This document shows, in pieces, positions 6,830 through 15,731 of a stretch of 64,000 nt of DNA. The position numbers were made by a program, and so were the translations under genes. The notes under the pieces were generated by a model. That model ran no database searches. It saw only the letters and a program-made list of their open reading frames with translations, and had not been told where the DNA came from. Numbering within the stretch: position 1 is the first letter of the stretch; the number at the start of each line of letters is the position of its first letter. Source of the DNA: Curvibacter gracilis ATCC BAA-807 (GTDB taxonomy: Bacteria > Pseudomonadota > Gammaproteobacteria > Burkholderiales > Burkholderiaceae_C); contig NZ_JADZ01000010.1 of the NCBI RefSeq assembly GCF_000518645.1, positions 62,001 through 126,000 on the forward strand. Direction: 5' to 3'.

Positions 6830-7867
6830 ATGTCGTCTTTGTCGCTCACGCCGGGCTTCACCCGCCTGGGCGTTTTCCTCAACGTGGAAGACCCGCACCA
6901 CGACCCGGCCGGCGCCTTGCATGAGCTGGTGAACACGGCCGTGGCGGCCGAGGTCCAGGGCTACGAATCGGTTTGGCTGGCCGAGCATCACCACAACGGC
7001 TTTGCCATCGGCAGCGCCCTCACGGTGTTGCTGGGCCACATTGCGGCGCTGACCACGCGGATTCGGCTGGGCACCGGGGCAGCCCTGCTGCCCTTGAACG
7101 ACCCGGTGCGCATCGCCGAGCAGGTGGCCACGCTGGACTTGCTGAGCCAGGGCCGCATCGAGTTTGGCGTGGGGCGGGGCGGGCCGTTTCCGGAGCAGTA
7201 CCGCCAGGTGGGCCTGGCCTCGGCGGATGAGGCCCGGGCCCATCTGCATGAGGCGCTGGCGCTGATCCGGCGCCTGTGGGCCCCCGCACAGAGCGGGGCG
7301 GACGGCGAGGGCGGCGTCGACTTTGCGGGCCGCTTCTACCGGGTCAGAGGCCTGCGGCTTGAGCCCAAGCCGCTGCAGCGATCGGTGCCGGTGTGGCTGG
7401 CCAGCCTCAGCCCTGACTCTTGCGAACTGGCCGCTGAGCATGGCGACGGCCTGATGGCCACGCCTTCGTCCGATCTGGCGCAGGTGGCCCAGGTGGTGCA
7501 GGCACAGCGCGCCCGGCAGGGTGACTTGCGCTTTGCGATCGCGCGCTTCTTTCATTGCGAGGCCGACCCTGGCCAGGCTCTGGCGCGTGGCCTGGCCGGG
7601 GTGCGCGCCTACCCGTTGGAGATGGGGGTGCAGTTTGCGCCGGGCAAGCGCCCACCCATGTTCGAGCCTGACGCGTCTGACGAGGTGATTCTGGCCAACG
7701 CCGTGATCGGCGACCCGGCCCAGTGCCTGGCCCAGGTGCAGCGCCTGCAGGCCTTGTTGGGCCCGCACCTGTTGCTGCTCAAGCCCGCCGCCCATGAGCC
7801 CGCCCAGGCCCGCGCGGCGCTGGGCCTGTTCATGTCGGAAATGCGACAAAAAGGCCTGGCCCAGTGA
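6830..7867 (+). CDS. LLM-class flavin-dependent monooxygenase (luciferase-like)
   Basis: A 345-residue luciferase-like monooxygenase. Family landmarks are the N-terminal strand FTRLGVFLNVEDPHHD, SVWLAEHHHNGFAIG (the AEHHH motif near residue 45), TRIRLGTGAALLPLNDPVRIAEQVATLDLLSQGRIEFGVGRG and a C-terminal helix. Such enzymes use reduced FMN to oxidise organic substrates such as alkanes, sulfonates or chelators; the substrate is unknown. I chose the ATG at 6830; GTG and TTG codons upstream (6812) are in frame. It lies between the globin-like gene and modE on the same strand, about 135 bases from each, so co-transcription is possible but not certain. Confidence 0.85.
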   Translation: MSSLSLTPGFTRLGVFLNVEDPHHDPAGALHELVNTAVAAEVQGYESVWLAEHHHNGFAIGSALTVLLGHIAALTTRIRLGTGAALLPLNDPVRIAEQVATLDLLSQGRIEFGVGRGGPFPEQYRQVGLASADEARAHLHEALALIRRLWAPAQSGADGEGGVDFAGRFYRVRGLRLEPKPLQRSVPVWLASLSPDSCELAAEHGDGLMATPSSDLAQVAQVVQAQRARQGDLRFAIARFFHCEADPGQALARGLAGVRAYPLEMGVQFAPGKRPPMFEPDASDEVILANAVIGDPAQCLAQVQRLQALLGPHLLLLKPAAHEPAQARAALGLFMSEMRQKGLAQ

Positions 7868-8002
7868 TTGCTCTGTCACGGCAACAGTTTTTGCAAGAGT
7901 CCTTCGCTGGCCTTGCCTGCCACCCGATGCCCCTGCCCACTGCTGCCCTTGCCTGCCTGCCATGCCCGGCGCTCTGCGCCGGCGCGGCAACCGAGGGGGT
8001 GC

Positions 8003-8797
8003 ATGGCTGATTCAACCTTGCTCAGTGGCGACCTGAGGCTGGCCGGCCGCCTCGATGGGCGTTTTTTTGAGCTGCTGGAGGCCCTGCACGCCACGGGCTC
8101 GATCAACCGCGCCGCCCGCGCCGCGGGCTACACCTACAAAGGCGCCTGGCTGATTCTGGAGAGTGCTGCCAAGCTGGCGCACGAACCCCTGGTGGAGCGC
8201 GTGGTGGGCGGGCGTGGCGGTGGGGGCACCCGCCTCACGCCGGCCTCGCTGGGCCTGCTGGCCGCCTGGCGCCATCTGCAAACCCAACAAGCCGCCTTCT
8301 TGCGCGAGCAAGAGGCCTGGCTCACCCAGCAACCGGCACTCGCCGGGCTTTTAAGGAGCGTTTCCATGAAGACCACCGCACGCAACCAGTTCGCCGGCAG
8401 CATCACGGCCATCGAGAGCGGCCCCGTCACCACCCAGGTCTGCGTGCAGATCGCAGGCGGCCATGAGGTGGTGGCCACCCTGACCAGCAAGGCGGCCGAG
8501 CGTCTGAAGCTGGCCCTGGGCAAGGCTGCCATCGTGATGATCAAGTCGTCGGCCGTGGTGCTGGTGACCGACTTCGGCGGCTATGCCCTGTCGGCGCGCA
8601 ACCAGTTTGCCGGCACCCTGTCGCGGGTGGAGCGCGGCGCCGTGTCCTCGCTGGTGGTGCTGACCCTGCCCGGCGGCATGCACCTGACCGCCAGCGTCAC
8701 CAACGATGCGGTGGACGCCCTGGCCCTGCAGGTAGGCCAGGCCGCCACGGCGGTGTTCAAGGCTTACTCGGTGATGGTGGCTGTGGCGGTGGATTGA
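8003..8797 (+). CDS. modE: ModE molybdate-responsive regulator with two Mop domains
   Basis: 264 residues: an N-terminal winged helix-turn-helix (LLEALHATGSINRAARAAGYTYKGAWLILE, near residues 27-55) with the ModE-type basic wing (VVGGRGGGGTRLT). Two tandem molybdate-binding Mop/TOBE domains follow, starting at TARNQFAGSI (about residue 124) and SARNQFAGTL (about residue 195). ModE binds molybdate and represses molybdate uptake genes or activates molybdoenzyme genes. The start is ATG 8003 behind GAGGG; earlier in-frame codons give only low-complexity sequence. The modABC transporter genes are not in the window. Proximity to nifQ fits control of Mo supply for nitrogenase. Confidence 0.93.
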   Translation: MADSTLLSGDLRLAGRLDGRFFELLEALHATGSINRAARAAGYTYKGAWLILESAAKLAHEPLVERVVGGRGGGGTRLTPASLGLLAAWRHLQTQQAAFLREQEAWLTQQPALAGLLRSVSMKTTARNQFAGSITAIESGPVTTQVCVQIAGGHEVVATLTSKAAERLKLALGKAAIVMIKSSAVVLVTDFGGYALSARNQFAGTLSRVERGAVSSLVVLTLPGGMHLTASVTNDAVDALALQVGQAATAVFKAYSVMVAVAVD

Positions 8798-9204
8798 GGG
8801 TGGGGGCGCATGACCTCGATGGCGCCACCCAAGAAGAGGCGCCCCAAAGCTCCATCCGCTGAGGGCGTGCTGAGTGGATTCACGGTTGGCTGTGCCAAGG
8901 CCTGAAGCCGCCACCCTCCAGGGGGCGCGCTGTCAGATCTAGCGCGGCAGCCTAAAAAAGTGGCCGTCAGATGAATTCACCTGACGGCCAGATCAAAAGC
9001 CCGACGATGTGTTCGTCGAACTGAAGCTCACCCCCGCGAGCTATGGAGCTGCGCTGACCACCGCGTTGCTTCAACTCGATACTCAGCGCCTGGGTTCAGT
9101 ATCTGTGCCGCCAGGCTGCCGGTGAACGAAGCCATTTGCATATCCATAGGTGGGAAACGGCAGCGCATTTCCAAAATCAGTCGAGGTGGCTGGCGCCCCT
9201 CCAT
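8798..9204. other. Intergenic region between modE and ABC binding protein gene
   Basis: About 400 bases. It contains the minus-strand terminator hairpin at 8954-8989. A short plus-strand frame reads sensibly (from the GTG at 9011, VFVELKLTPASYGAALTT) but has no Shine-Dalgarno or recognised family. No other gene seen. Confidence 0.4.
8954..8989 (-). terminator. Intrinsic terminator, minus strand
   Basis: A perfect 9-bp stem (GGCCGTCAG / CTGACGGCC, 10-base loop, 8962-8989) is followed on the minus strand by A-C-TTTTTT. It would end transcripts of the ABC binding-protein gene that stops at 9205. There is no T-run on the plus side, so it does not look bidirectional. Confidence 0.7.
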
Positions 9205-10287
9205 TCACACGCCTGAAATCTTGCCGTTGGCCTGGTACACGGGCCAGTAGTTCTCCAACTTCAGTTCGGTCAAGGCGGCTTGCAGAAAGCGGGTGTCGAT
9301 CCAGCCATCGACATTGAACTTGGCGCGGGTCAGCTTGAACTTGTAGGCCTGCTCGACCGCGTCCTTGTAGCGGGCCACCAGAAAGGGGTCGAACTGCGGG
9401 TTGAAGCGCACGCGCAGTGGCTCGCCGTCGTAGTCTTCCTTCCACACCTCGTAGGGGAAGCCGGTGCGTGCCCAGATGCGGAACACCTCGTCGCGGTTCA
9501 GGTCGTCAGAGGCCCAGCGGGCGGTCTGCACCACGGCCTTGACCAGGCGTTGCGTGAGCGCGGGCTGGGCGGTGGCGAACTCGTCCGTCACCAGCAAATG
9601 GCCTTGGCGCGTGAAGATGGGCGAGTCGCCCTTGCTTGAATACACGATGCGCGCCGTGCCATTGAGCCGCAGCGAGATCAGATCGAGCCCGCCGAACAAG
9701 GCGTCGATGTCTTTGCTGGCCAGCGCGGCCTTGCCTGCAGCGGTGTCGAGGTTGAGGGCGCGCAGGTCTTTCTCGGTCAGGCCGTTGGCCTCCAGCAGCC
9801 GGTTGATGGGCAGCTGTGCATTGGTGCCCTTGAAAATGGCCACGCGTTTGCCGCGCAGGTCTTTGACCGACTGGATGGGCGAGTCCGGCGGCACCGCCAG
9901 GTAGATGTTGGAGCGGATGCCGGTGGCCAGGATCAGCCGGGTCTTGAGCCCCGCCGCCTTGGCCACGATGGCGGGCAAATCGCCCTGGAAGGCAAAGTCC
10001 AGCTGCTTGTTGGCCAGCGCCTCATTCACGGCCGGCCCGGCCCCCTTGAAGAAGAACCACTCGATCTTGACGTTGTCGCGGCTGAACTCCTGCTCGATCC
10101 AGCCCTTGGCGTGGGCGATCGAGATCGAACTGCCGTAAAAGCCCGGTGGGTTGCCGATCGCGGGCTGGGCCACGCCCAGGCGGATGGTGGTCACGGGGGC
10201 TGGCGACTGGGCCCAGGCGCCGGCACCCTGGGCTGCAGCCGCGAACGCCAGGGCTGATTTGACGATGTCTCTGCGATGAAGATCCAT
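9205..10287 (-). CDS. ABC transporter substrate-binding protein, SsuA/TauA/nitrate type
   Basis: A 360-residue exported binding protein of the aliphatic sulfonate/nitrate/taurine (SsuA/NMT1) class. The N-terminus MDLHRRDIVKSALAFAAAA has a twin arginine and a hydrophobic stretch, suggesting Tat export with cleavage near AWA-Q. Family features include FFFKGAGPAVNEALANKQLDFAFQGDLPA, then SIQSVKDLRGKRVAIFKGT-like sequence and AGKAALASKDIDALFGG. No permease or ATPase lies next to it, so it is an orphan component here. It is divergent from cidA/lrgA across 320 bases and has an intrinsic terminator 230 bases downstream. The ligand could be a sulfonate, nitrate or another small molecule. Confidence 0.85.
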   Translation of the reverse strand: MDLHRRDIVKSALAFAAAAQGAGAWAQSPAPVTTIRLGVAQPAIGNPPGFYGSSISIAHAKGWIEQEFSRDNVKIEWFFFKGAGPAVNEALANKQLDFAFQGDLPAIVAKAAGLKTRLILATGIRSNIYLAVPPDSPIQSVKDLRGKRVAIFKGTNAQLPINRLLEANGLTEKDLRALNLDTAAGKAALASKDIDALFGGLDLISLRLNGTARIVYSSKGDSPIFTRQGHLLVTDEFATAQPALTQRLVKAVVQTARWASDDLNRDEVFRIWARTGFPYEVWKEDYDGEPLRVRFNPQFDPFLVARYKDAVEQAYKFKLTRAKFNVDGWIDTRFLQAALTELKLENYWPVYQANGKISGV

Positions 10288-10606
10288 GCGGGGTCCTTGA
10301 AGGGTAAGACGGATGGGGGCGACCTGGGATGGGTGGCCTGGGATGACACGGGCTGTCGCCAGGTGGCGCCACACCAAGTGGTGGCCCGCGCCCTTGAAGG
10401 CCGACAGGCCCAGGCCAGTCAAGTTCACTTGCAGACCCGATGTACGCCCCCTTGATGGGTTGCAGCGTATGGAATGGGCGCCTTTGCCCCAACGACTGAA
10501 TCTGAATGAGGACATTACAAAATCAGCAAGCGATCGCCTCGCGTGGCGTGCCCCGCCGGTGAGCGCGCTATAAAGGCGCTGTCTGCCCACCCCACAAGGA
10601 GCGCCC
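10288..10606. other. Divergent promoter region
   Basis: About 320 bases between the divergently transcribed binding-protein gene and the CidA/LrgA gene. Both promoters must lie here. I see no clear dyad or well-matched -35/-10 pair. An AAGGAG Shine-Dalgarno precedes the GTG at 10607. Confidence 0.35.
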
Positions 10607-10966
10607 GTGATCCATGGTTTTTTACAACTGCTGGCCTTCCAGGCGCTGGGTGAGTTGTGCAGCCGCTTTGCGCTGCCCTTCATCCCCGGGCCGGTGCTGG
10701 GCCTGGTGTTGCTGCTGGCCTTCCTGGGCCTGCGCGGTTCGGTACCGGCCAGCATCGATCTGGTGGGCAGCGGCATCCTGCAGCACCTGGGCTTGCTGTT
10801 CATCCCGGCCTCGGTGGGCGTCATCATGTACCTGCCCTTGCTGGCCGCCAACGCGCTGGCCCTGGGGCTGGCCCTGGTGCTGAGCGTGGCGGCCACCATC
10901 GCGGTGACGGCGCTGGTGCTCAAGGCTGTGGCCCGCCCCAGCCCGGAGGACGAGCATGCGCCCTGA
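10607..10966 (+). CDS. CidA/LrgA family holin-like membrane protein
   Basis: A 119-residue protein with four hydrophobic helices and the family signature FIPGPVLGLVLLLAFL near residues 25-40, plus LLFIPASVGVIMYLPLL. The start is GTG (VIHGF) behind AAGGAG. The gene overlaps the following LrgB gene by 11 bases, the standard CidAB/LrgAB arrangement. The pair was described as holin/antiholin-like, and more recent work links it to pyruvate or small-acid transport. Whether this copy acts as Cid or Lrg cannot be told. Confidence 0.9.
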   Translation: MIHGFLQLLAFQALGELCSRFALPFIPGPVLGLVLLLAFLGLRGSVPASIDLVGSGILQHLGLLFIPASVGVIMYLPLLAANALALGLALVLSVAATIAVTALVLKAVARPSPEDEHAP

Positions 10967-11687
10967 TCTGCCCCCCATCCACGAGATCTGGGTGTATCTG
11001 GCGGGCAGCCCGCTGTTTGCGCTGCTGCTCACCCTGGGGGCCTATGCCTTCGGGCTGTTCTGCTACGAGCGCAGCCGGCGCAACCCCTTGGCCAACCCGG
11101 TGCTGCTGGCCTTGCTGGTGGTGGCCCTGGGCCTGACCCTGGCCGACATGCCCTATGCGCGCTACTTCGAGGGGGCGCAGTTTGTGCACTTTCTGCTGGG
11201 CACGGCCACCGTGTCGCTGGCCATCCCGATCTACAAGGGCTGGTCGTCGCTGCGCGGGCGCTTTGGCGTGCTGCTGCTGGCGCTGGCGGCGGGCGGGGTG
11301 TGCTCGATCGCCGTGGCGGTGGGTGTGCTCAGCTTGCTCCATGCCGATGCGGCCCTGGTGCGCGCCATGTTCGCCAAATCGGTCACCGCCCCGATTGCCA
11401 TGGGCATTGCCGAGCGCATCGGGGCCTCGCCCACGCTGACGGCGGTGTTCGCCGTCACCACCGGCATCCTGGGCGCCGTGCTGGGGCGCTATGTGCTCAA
11501 TGCCTGCCGGGTCACGGCGTGGTGGCAGCGCGGCTTTGCACTGGGGGTGGCCGCGCACGGTATCGGCACCTCGCGGGCCTTCAGCGTGCACCCGGCCGCC
11601 GGCACCTATGCCAGCCTGGGCATGGGCCTGCACGGCATCCTGGGGGCCACGCTGATCCCGGTGGTGCTGCGCTGGGTGTCGGGCTGA
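10956..11687 (+). CDS. LrgB family membrane protein
   Basis: A 243-residue LrgB/CidB protein with many transmembrane helices and the conserved stretches LLGTATVSLAIPIY, KSVTAPIAMGIAERIG and AAHGIGTSRAF. It is translated from an ATG inside the last codons of the CidA/LrgA gene, behind CGGAGGA, so the two are coupled. The products are thought to form a membrane transport or lysis-related pair. No LytR/LytS-type regulator is next to them. Confidence 0.9.
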   Translation: MRPDLPPIHEIWVYLAGSPLFALLLTLGAYAFGLFCYERSRRNPLANPVLLALLVVALGLTLADMPYARYFEGAQFVHFLLGTATVSLAIPIYKGWSSLRGRFGVLLLALAAGGVCSIAVAVGVLSLLHADAALVRAMFAKSVTAPIAMGIAERIGASPTLTAVFAVTTGILGAVLGRYVLNACRVTAWWQRGFALGVAAHGIGTSRAFSVHPAAGTYASLGMGLHGILGATLIPVVLRWVSG

Positions 11688-11851
11688 GGCGCTCCCGGGG
11701 CTGAGGGTTGGAGCCCGGCGCCGGGGCGGGGCTGGGCTTGTCGTTTTTCGCCAAGCGCATTGGTCAATCCAGCCATTGGCGGGCTGTGCGGGCCTGCCTA
11801 CGCTTGGCGCTCACACCCTCCGATCGACCCTTCACCCGAGTAGCGACCACC

Positions 11852-13366
11852 GTGTACCTGACCCAAGGCCTGCACCGATCACTGCAGCGACACCCCGACA
11901 AGCCTGCCCTGCGCCATGTCGGCGACGGCGATGTGCGCACCCATACCTTTGCCGAGCTGCTGCGCGACACGGGCCAGCACGCGGCGGCCCTGCAGGCGCG
12001 CGGCGTGAAGGCGGGCGACCGCGTGGCCTTGCTGGCCCCCAACCACGACCGCCTGGTGCGGGCTCTGTTGGCCTGCTGGTGGCTGGGCGCCGTGGCCTGC
12101 CCCTTGAACGTGCGCTGGAGCCCGCCCGAACTGGCCTATGCCGTCAGCGACAGCGGGGCCAGCCTGCTGGTGGTGGACGAGGCACTGGCAGGCTTGGTGC
12201 GCGAGCTGCCGCTGCCCGTGATCGACTTTGAGCAACTCGCCCAAGAGGCCCAGGGCCTGCAGGCCCTGCCCGATGTGCGCGCCGGTGGAGACACCCTGGC
12301 CGCCATCCTGTACACCGGGGGCATCACGGGCCGATCCAAGGGGGTGATGCTCAGCCACGCCAATTTCTGGACCGCCTCGATGACCCGGGGCGCCGAGTTG
12401 AACAACGCCCCCGATTCGGTCTCGCTGCTGGTGGCGCCCCTGTTCCATGTGGCCGGGCTGGGCCGCCTGGTGGGCCAGACCCTGGTGGGCGGCACCTGCG
12501 TGACCATGGCGCATTTCAAACCGTCGGCGGTGCTGGAGGCCATCGAGCGCCACGGCATCAGCGATGTGGTGGTGGTGCCCACCATGCTGCAGTCGCTGCT
12601 GGACGACCCGCGCTTTGCACCTGAGCGCGTGCGCAGCCTCAACCGCATTGCCTTTGGCGCCGCCCCCATGCCGCCCGACCTGCTGGAGCGGGCCCTGCAG
12701 GCCTGGCCGCATGCCGAGTTCTTCCAGGCCTATGGCCTGACCGAAACCGCTGGCGCGGTCTGCATCAACCTGCCCGACAACCACCGCAACCCGGCGGCCC
12801 TGGCCCAGGGGCGTTTGAATTCGGTCGGCCGTGCCGGCCTGGGGGCCGAGATCCAGATCGTTGATGAAAGCGGGCGCGAGCTGCCCGCAGGCCAGGTGGG
12901 GCAGATCATCGTGCGCGGCCCCATGGTCACCCGCGGCTATTGGCGCCTGCCCGAGGCCAGTGCCGAGGCCTTGCGCGGCGGCTGGCTGCACACGGGCGAT
13001 GCCGGGCGCATGGATGCGCAGGGCTATCTGTACATCGTCGACCGCCTCAAGGACATGATCATCTCGGGCGGCGAGAACATCTACTGCGCCGAGGTCGAGA
13101 GCGTGCTGCGCACCCACCCGCTGGTGTCGCAGGCCGCCGTCATCGGGCGGCCCGACCCGCACTGGGGCGAGGTGGTGCATGCCGTGCTGGTGCTGGCCGA
13201 CGGGGCCACGCCCGAGCAACTGCCGCTGCCCGTGCTGCGCGACTGGTGCCACGAACACCTGGCCGGCTACAAATGCCCGCGCGGCCTGAGCCATGTGCCG
13301 GCGCTGCCGCTGTCGGCCGCCGGCAAGGTGCTGAAGACGGTGCTGCGCCAGCAGCTGGCCGCATGA
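11852..13366 (+). CDS. AMP-forming acyl-CoA synthetase
   Basis: A 504-residue adenylate-forming ligase. The P-loop-like motif is ILYTGGITGRSKGVMLSH (near residue 155), slightly unusual because the common TSGTTG core reads TGGITG. The other motifs are YGLTETAG (near 295), GWLHTGDAGRMDAQGYLYIVDRLKDMI and a C-terminal catalytic lysine in AGKVLKT. It should activate a carboxylic acid to its CoA ester. The N-terminus VYLTQGLHRSLQRHPDKPALRH favours the GTG at 11852; the frame extends further upstream with unlikely sequence. Its stop overlaps the thioesterase start (ATGA), and a Bug protein, an SDR and a second hotdog gene follow, so the operon probably handles an imported carboxylate. Confidence 0.9.
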   Translation: MYLTQGLHRSLQRHPDKPALRHVGDGDVRTHTFAELLRDTGQHAAALQARGVKAGDRVALLAPNHDRLVRALLACWWLGAVACPLNVRWSPPELAYAVSDSGASLLVVDEALAGLVRELPLPVIDFEQLAQEAQGLQALPDVRAGGDTLAAILYTGGITGRSKGVMLSHANFWTASMTRGAELNNAPDSVSLLVAPLFHVAGLGRLVGQTLVGGTCVTMAHFKPSAVLEAIERHGISDVVVVPTMLQSLLDDPRFAPERVRSLNRIAFGAAPMPPDLLERALQAWPHAEFFQAYGLTETAGAVCINLPDNHRNPAALAQGRLNSVGRAGLGAEIQIVDESGRELPAGQVGQIIVRGPMVTRGYWRLPEASAEALRGGWLHTGDAGRMDAQGYLYIVDRLKDMIISGGENIYCAEVESVLRTHPLVSQAAVIGRPDPHWGEVVHAVLVLADGATPEQLPLPVLRDWCHEHLAGYKCPRGLSHVPALPLSAAGKVLKTVLRQQLAA

Positions 13367-13857
13367 ACACGCCCCTCCCCAACGCGACCACCCCCACGGC
13401 CGGCCCACAGGTGGTGGTGGGGGCTGACCCGCGCCAGATCTTCAGCCAGGTGCCCTTCATGGCCTGGCTGCAGATGCGGCGTGAGTTTTCTGAGGGCGGC
13501 AAGGCCCGCCTCGCCATCGACGCCCGCGAAGAGCTGGGCAATGTGATCGGCGCCGTGCACGGCGGCGTGGTGGTCACCCTGCTGGACGTGGCCATGGCCA
13601 GTGCGGCGGTCTCGTACCGGGATTTCCAGTGCACGGCGGTCACCCTGAACCTGAACACGAGCTTCATCGAGCCCGGCCGGGGCAGCCTGGTGTGCGATGG
13701 CGAATTGCTGGCCTGTGACGAGCAGGTGGCCACCTGCCGCGCCGTGGTGAGCGATGCCGAAGGCCGGGTGGTGGCGCGGGGGCAGGGCACCTTCCGCTAC
13801 CTGCCGCTGCCCTTACCAGCTGCGGCAGCGGCTGGCAGCACAGCGCCGCGGCGCTGA
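13363..13857 (+). CDS. PaaI-type hotdog thioesterase
   Basis: A 164-residue single-hotdog protein with the PaaI-family motif NVIGAVHGGVVVTLLDVAMASAA near residues 61-83; the HGG plus aspartate pair is the usual active-site region. The strand VTLNLNTSFIEPGRG and the end RVVARGQGTFRYL are also typical. It should hydrolyse an acyl- or aryl-CoA. The start codon overlaps the stop of the acyl-CoA synthetase, so translation is coupled. The last 20 residues are Ala/Pro-rich. Confidence 0.88.
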   Translation: MNTPLPNATTPTAGPQVVVGADPRQIFSQVPFMAWLQMRREFSEGGKARLAIDAREELGNVIGAVHGGVVVTLLDVAMASAAVSYRDFQCTAVTLNLNTSFIEPGRGSLVCDGELLACDEQVATCRAVVSDAEGRVVARGQGTFRYLPLPLPAAAAAGSTAPRR

Positions 13858-13894
13858 AACGCCCTGATTTCGACAACAAGACCAGGAGACACCC

Positions 13895-14905
13895 ATGAAC
13901 CCCAAGCTTCCTCCTTCGAATCGGCACCGACCCAACCGGCGCCAGTGCCTGGCCGGCCTGTCGGCGCTCGGCCTTGCCGGCCTGGCCGGCCAGGGTGTGC
14001 CGGCCCGTGCCGCGGAGCGCTTTCCGAGCAAGCCCATCCAGCTCGTGCTGCCGTTTCCGCCTGGGGGCTCGTTCGACCCGGTGTTCCGGTCCCTGGCCGA
14101 GGCGGCCTCGCGCGAGCTGGGGCAGCCGGTGGTGCTGATGCACCAGCCCGGCGCGGGCGGCGTGGCGGGCACGGCCAACCTGGCCCGAATGGCCGAGGGC
14201 GACGGCTACACCCTGGCGGTGATGCACAACTCGGTCATCCGCGCCCCGCTGGTGCAGCGGGTGAATTGGGACCCGATCAAGGATTTCACCTACCTGGGCG
14301 GTTTCTTCGGGCTGGTCACCGGGGTGTGCGTGGCGCGCGATGCGCCCTGGAAGAGCTTCAACGAGCTGATGGCCGACGCCAAGGCCCGCCCCGGCGCCAT
14401 CAGCTGGGGCAATGTGGGCGCCATCAGCATCAACCGCATCACGGCCGAGCGCATGGCGCGGGGCGCGGGCACCTCGTTCAACATGGTGTCGTTCAAGGGC
14501 GGGGCCGAGGCCTTTCAGGCCCTGATCGGGCGCCACCTCGATGTGTACGCCGACCCGGGCTTCGGCCCCCAGGTGCAGGGCGGGCGGGCGCGCCTGCTGG
14601 CGGTGTTTCTGGAGCAGCGCCACAAAAGCTACCCCGAGGTGCCCACCCTCAAAGAGCTGGGCTACCCGGTGGCCATCGACTCGCCGGTGGGCCTGGTGGC
14701 CCCCAAGCGCCTGCCGCCCGAGGTGCTGCTGCGCCTGCACGAGGCCTTTCGCAAGGCCGCCAGTGACCCGGCCTACCTGAAGCAGCTCGACGCCTTCGAC
14801 ATGCTGTCTCAGCTCACCAGCCCCCTGGAGTACGCCGATTACGCCCGCGCCCAGTATGAGCGCGATCAGAAGATGCTGGCCGAGATCGGCTTCAAACTGG
14901 ATTGA
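13895..14905 (+). CDS. Bug/TctC-type periplasmic binding protein
   Basis: A 336-residue tripartite-tricarboxylate-transporter-type receptor. It has a signal region with RRQCLAGLSALGLAGLAG (possibly Tat), then the family markers FPSKPIQLVLPFPPGGSFD, VVLMHQPGAGGVAGTANLA and SFKGGAEAFQALIGRHLDVYAD. Bug proteins bind small carboxylates or aromatics in the periplasm. Most have no dedicated TctA/TctB nearby, and none is present here. Its place inside an acyl-CoA operon suggests that the ligand is the substrate activated by the ligase encoded just upstream. Confidence 0.9.
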   Translation: MNPKLPPSNRHRPNRRQCLAGLSALGLAGLAGQGVPARAAERFPSKPIQLVLPFPPGGSFDPVFRSLAEAASRELGQPVVLMHQPGAGGVAGTANLARMAEGDGYTLAVMHNSVIRAPLVQRVNWDPIKDFTYLGGFFGLVTGVCVARDAPWKSFNELMADAKARPGAISWGNVGAISINRITAERMARGAGTSFNMVSFKGGAEAFQALIGRHLDVYADPGFGPQVQGGRARLLAVFLEQRHKSYPEVPTLKELGYPVAIDSPVGLVAPKRLPPEVLLRLHEAFRKAASDPAYLKQLDAFDMLSQLTSPLEYADYARAQYERDQKMLAEIGFKLD

Positions 14906-14912
14906 GGAACCG

Positions 14913-15731
14913 ATGAGCAACAACAACCCCTTCGACTTTCAGGGCCGGCACGTCTTTGTGGCCGGCGGCTCCTCCGGCATCAACTTCGGCATTGCACAGG
15001 CTTTTGCCGAGTCTGGCGCGCGCATCAGCCTGATCAGCCGCTCGGCCGACAAGGTGGACGCCGCCGTGGCCACCCTGCAGGCCACCGGTGCCGATGCTTT
15101 TGGGCAGGCTGCCGACGTGCGCCAGCCCGAGGCCGTGGCCGCGGCCCTGGCGGCGGCGGCTGGGCGCTTTGGCCCCATCGATGTGCTGGTGTCGGGGGCG
15201 GCCGGCAATTTTCTGGCGCGGGTGCTCGACATGTCGCCCAATGCCTTCAAGACCGTGGTCGACATCGACCTGATGGGCAGCTTTCATGTGGCGCGCCTGG
15301 CCCACGAGCACTTGCGCCAGCCCGGCGCCTGCGTGATCCAGATCTCGGCCAGTCAGGCCTTCACGCCCACCCCCTACCAGGCCCATGTCTGCGCCGCCAA
15401 GGCCGGGGTCGACATGCTGACCCAGGTGCTGGCCATGGAGTGGGGGCCGCAGGGCATCCGCGTCAACTCCATCGTGCCCGGCCCGATTGCCGACACCGAG
15501 GGCCTCAAACGCCTGGCCCCCACCGCCGACACCCTGGTCCAGATGGCCCAGCGCGTGCCCCTGCGCCGCCTGGGCAAAGTGAGTGACATTGCCCTCATGG
15601 CCCAATGGCTGGCCAGCGACTGGGGCAGCTTCATCACCGGCGCCATCATCCCGGTCGATGGGGGCCTGTCGCTGAGCGGCCCGCGCGATTTCTCGGCCGC
15701 CGCCGAGGCCACAGCGCGGGGGGCCCGTTGA
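14913..15731 (+). CDS. SDR oxidoreductase resembling 2,4-dienoyl-CoA reductase
   Basis: A 272-residue short-chain dehydrogenase with the cofactor loop VAGGSSGINFGIAQAFAE (residues 13-30). The catalytic region reads QISASQAFTPTPYQAHVCAAKAG, and the downstream stretch EWGPQGIRVNSIVPGPIADTEG closely recalls peroxisomal-type 2,4-dienoyl-CoA reductases (DECR). A Tyr-x7-Lys spacing replaces the classic YxxxK; DECR-type enzymes also lack the classic tyrosine. A role in reducing an unsaturated acyl-CoA made in this operon is likely. Only 7 bases separate it from the Bug gene, and its stop overlaps the next start. Confidence 0.85.
   Translation: MSNNNPFDFQGRHVFVAGGSSGINFGIAQAFAESGARISLISRSADKVDAAVATLQATGADAFGQAADVRQPEAVAAALAAAAGRFGPIDVLVSGAAGNFLARVLDMSPNAFKTVVDIDLMGSFHVARLAHEHLRQPGACVIQISASQAFTPTPYQAHVCAAKAGVDMLTQVLAMEWGPQGIRVNSIVPGPIADTEGLKRLAPTADTLVQMAQRVPLRRLGKVSDIALMAQWLASDWGSFITGAIIPVDGGLSLSGPRDFSAAAEATARGAR

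Noticed and set aside
9011-9130. Short plus-strand frame starting VFVELKLTPASYG
   Set aside because: No Shine-Dalgarno, no recognised family, under 45 codons; may be a gene fragment but cannot be supported.
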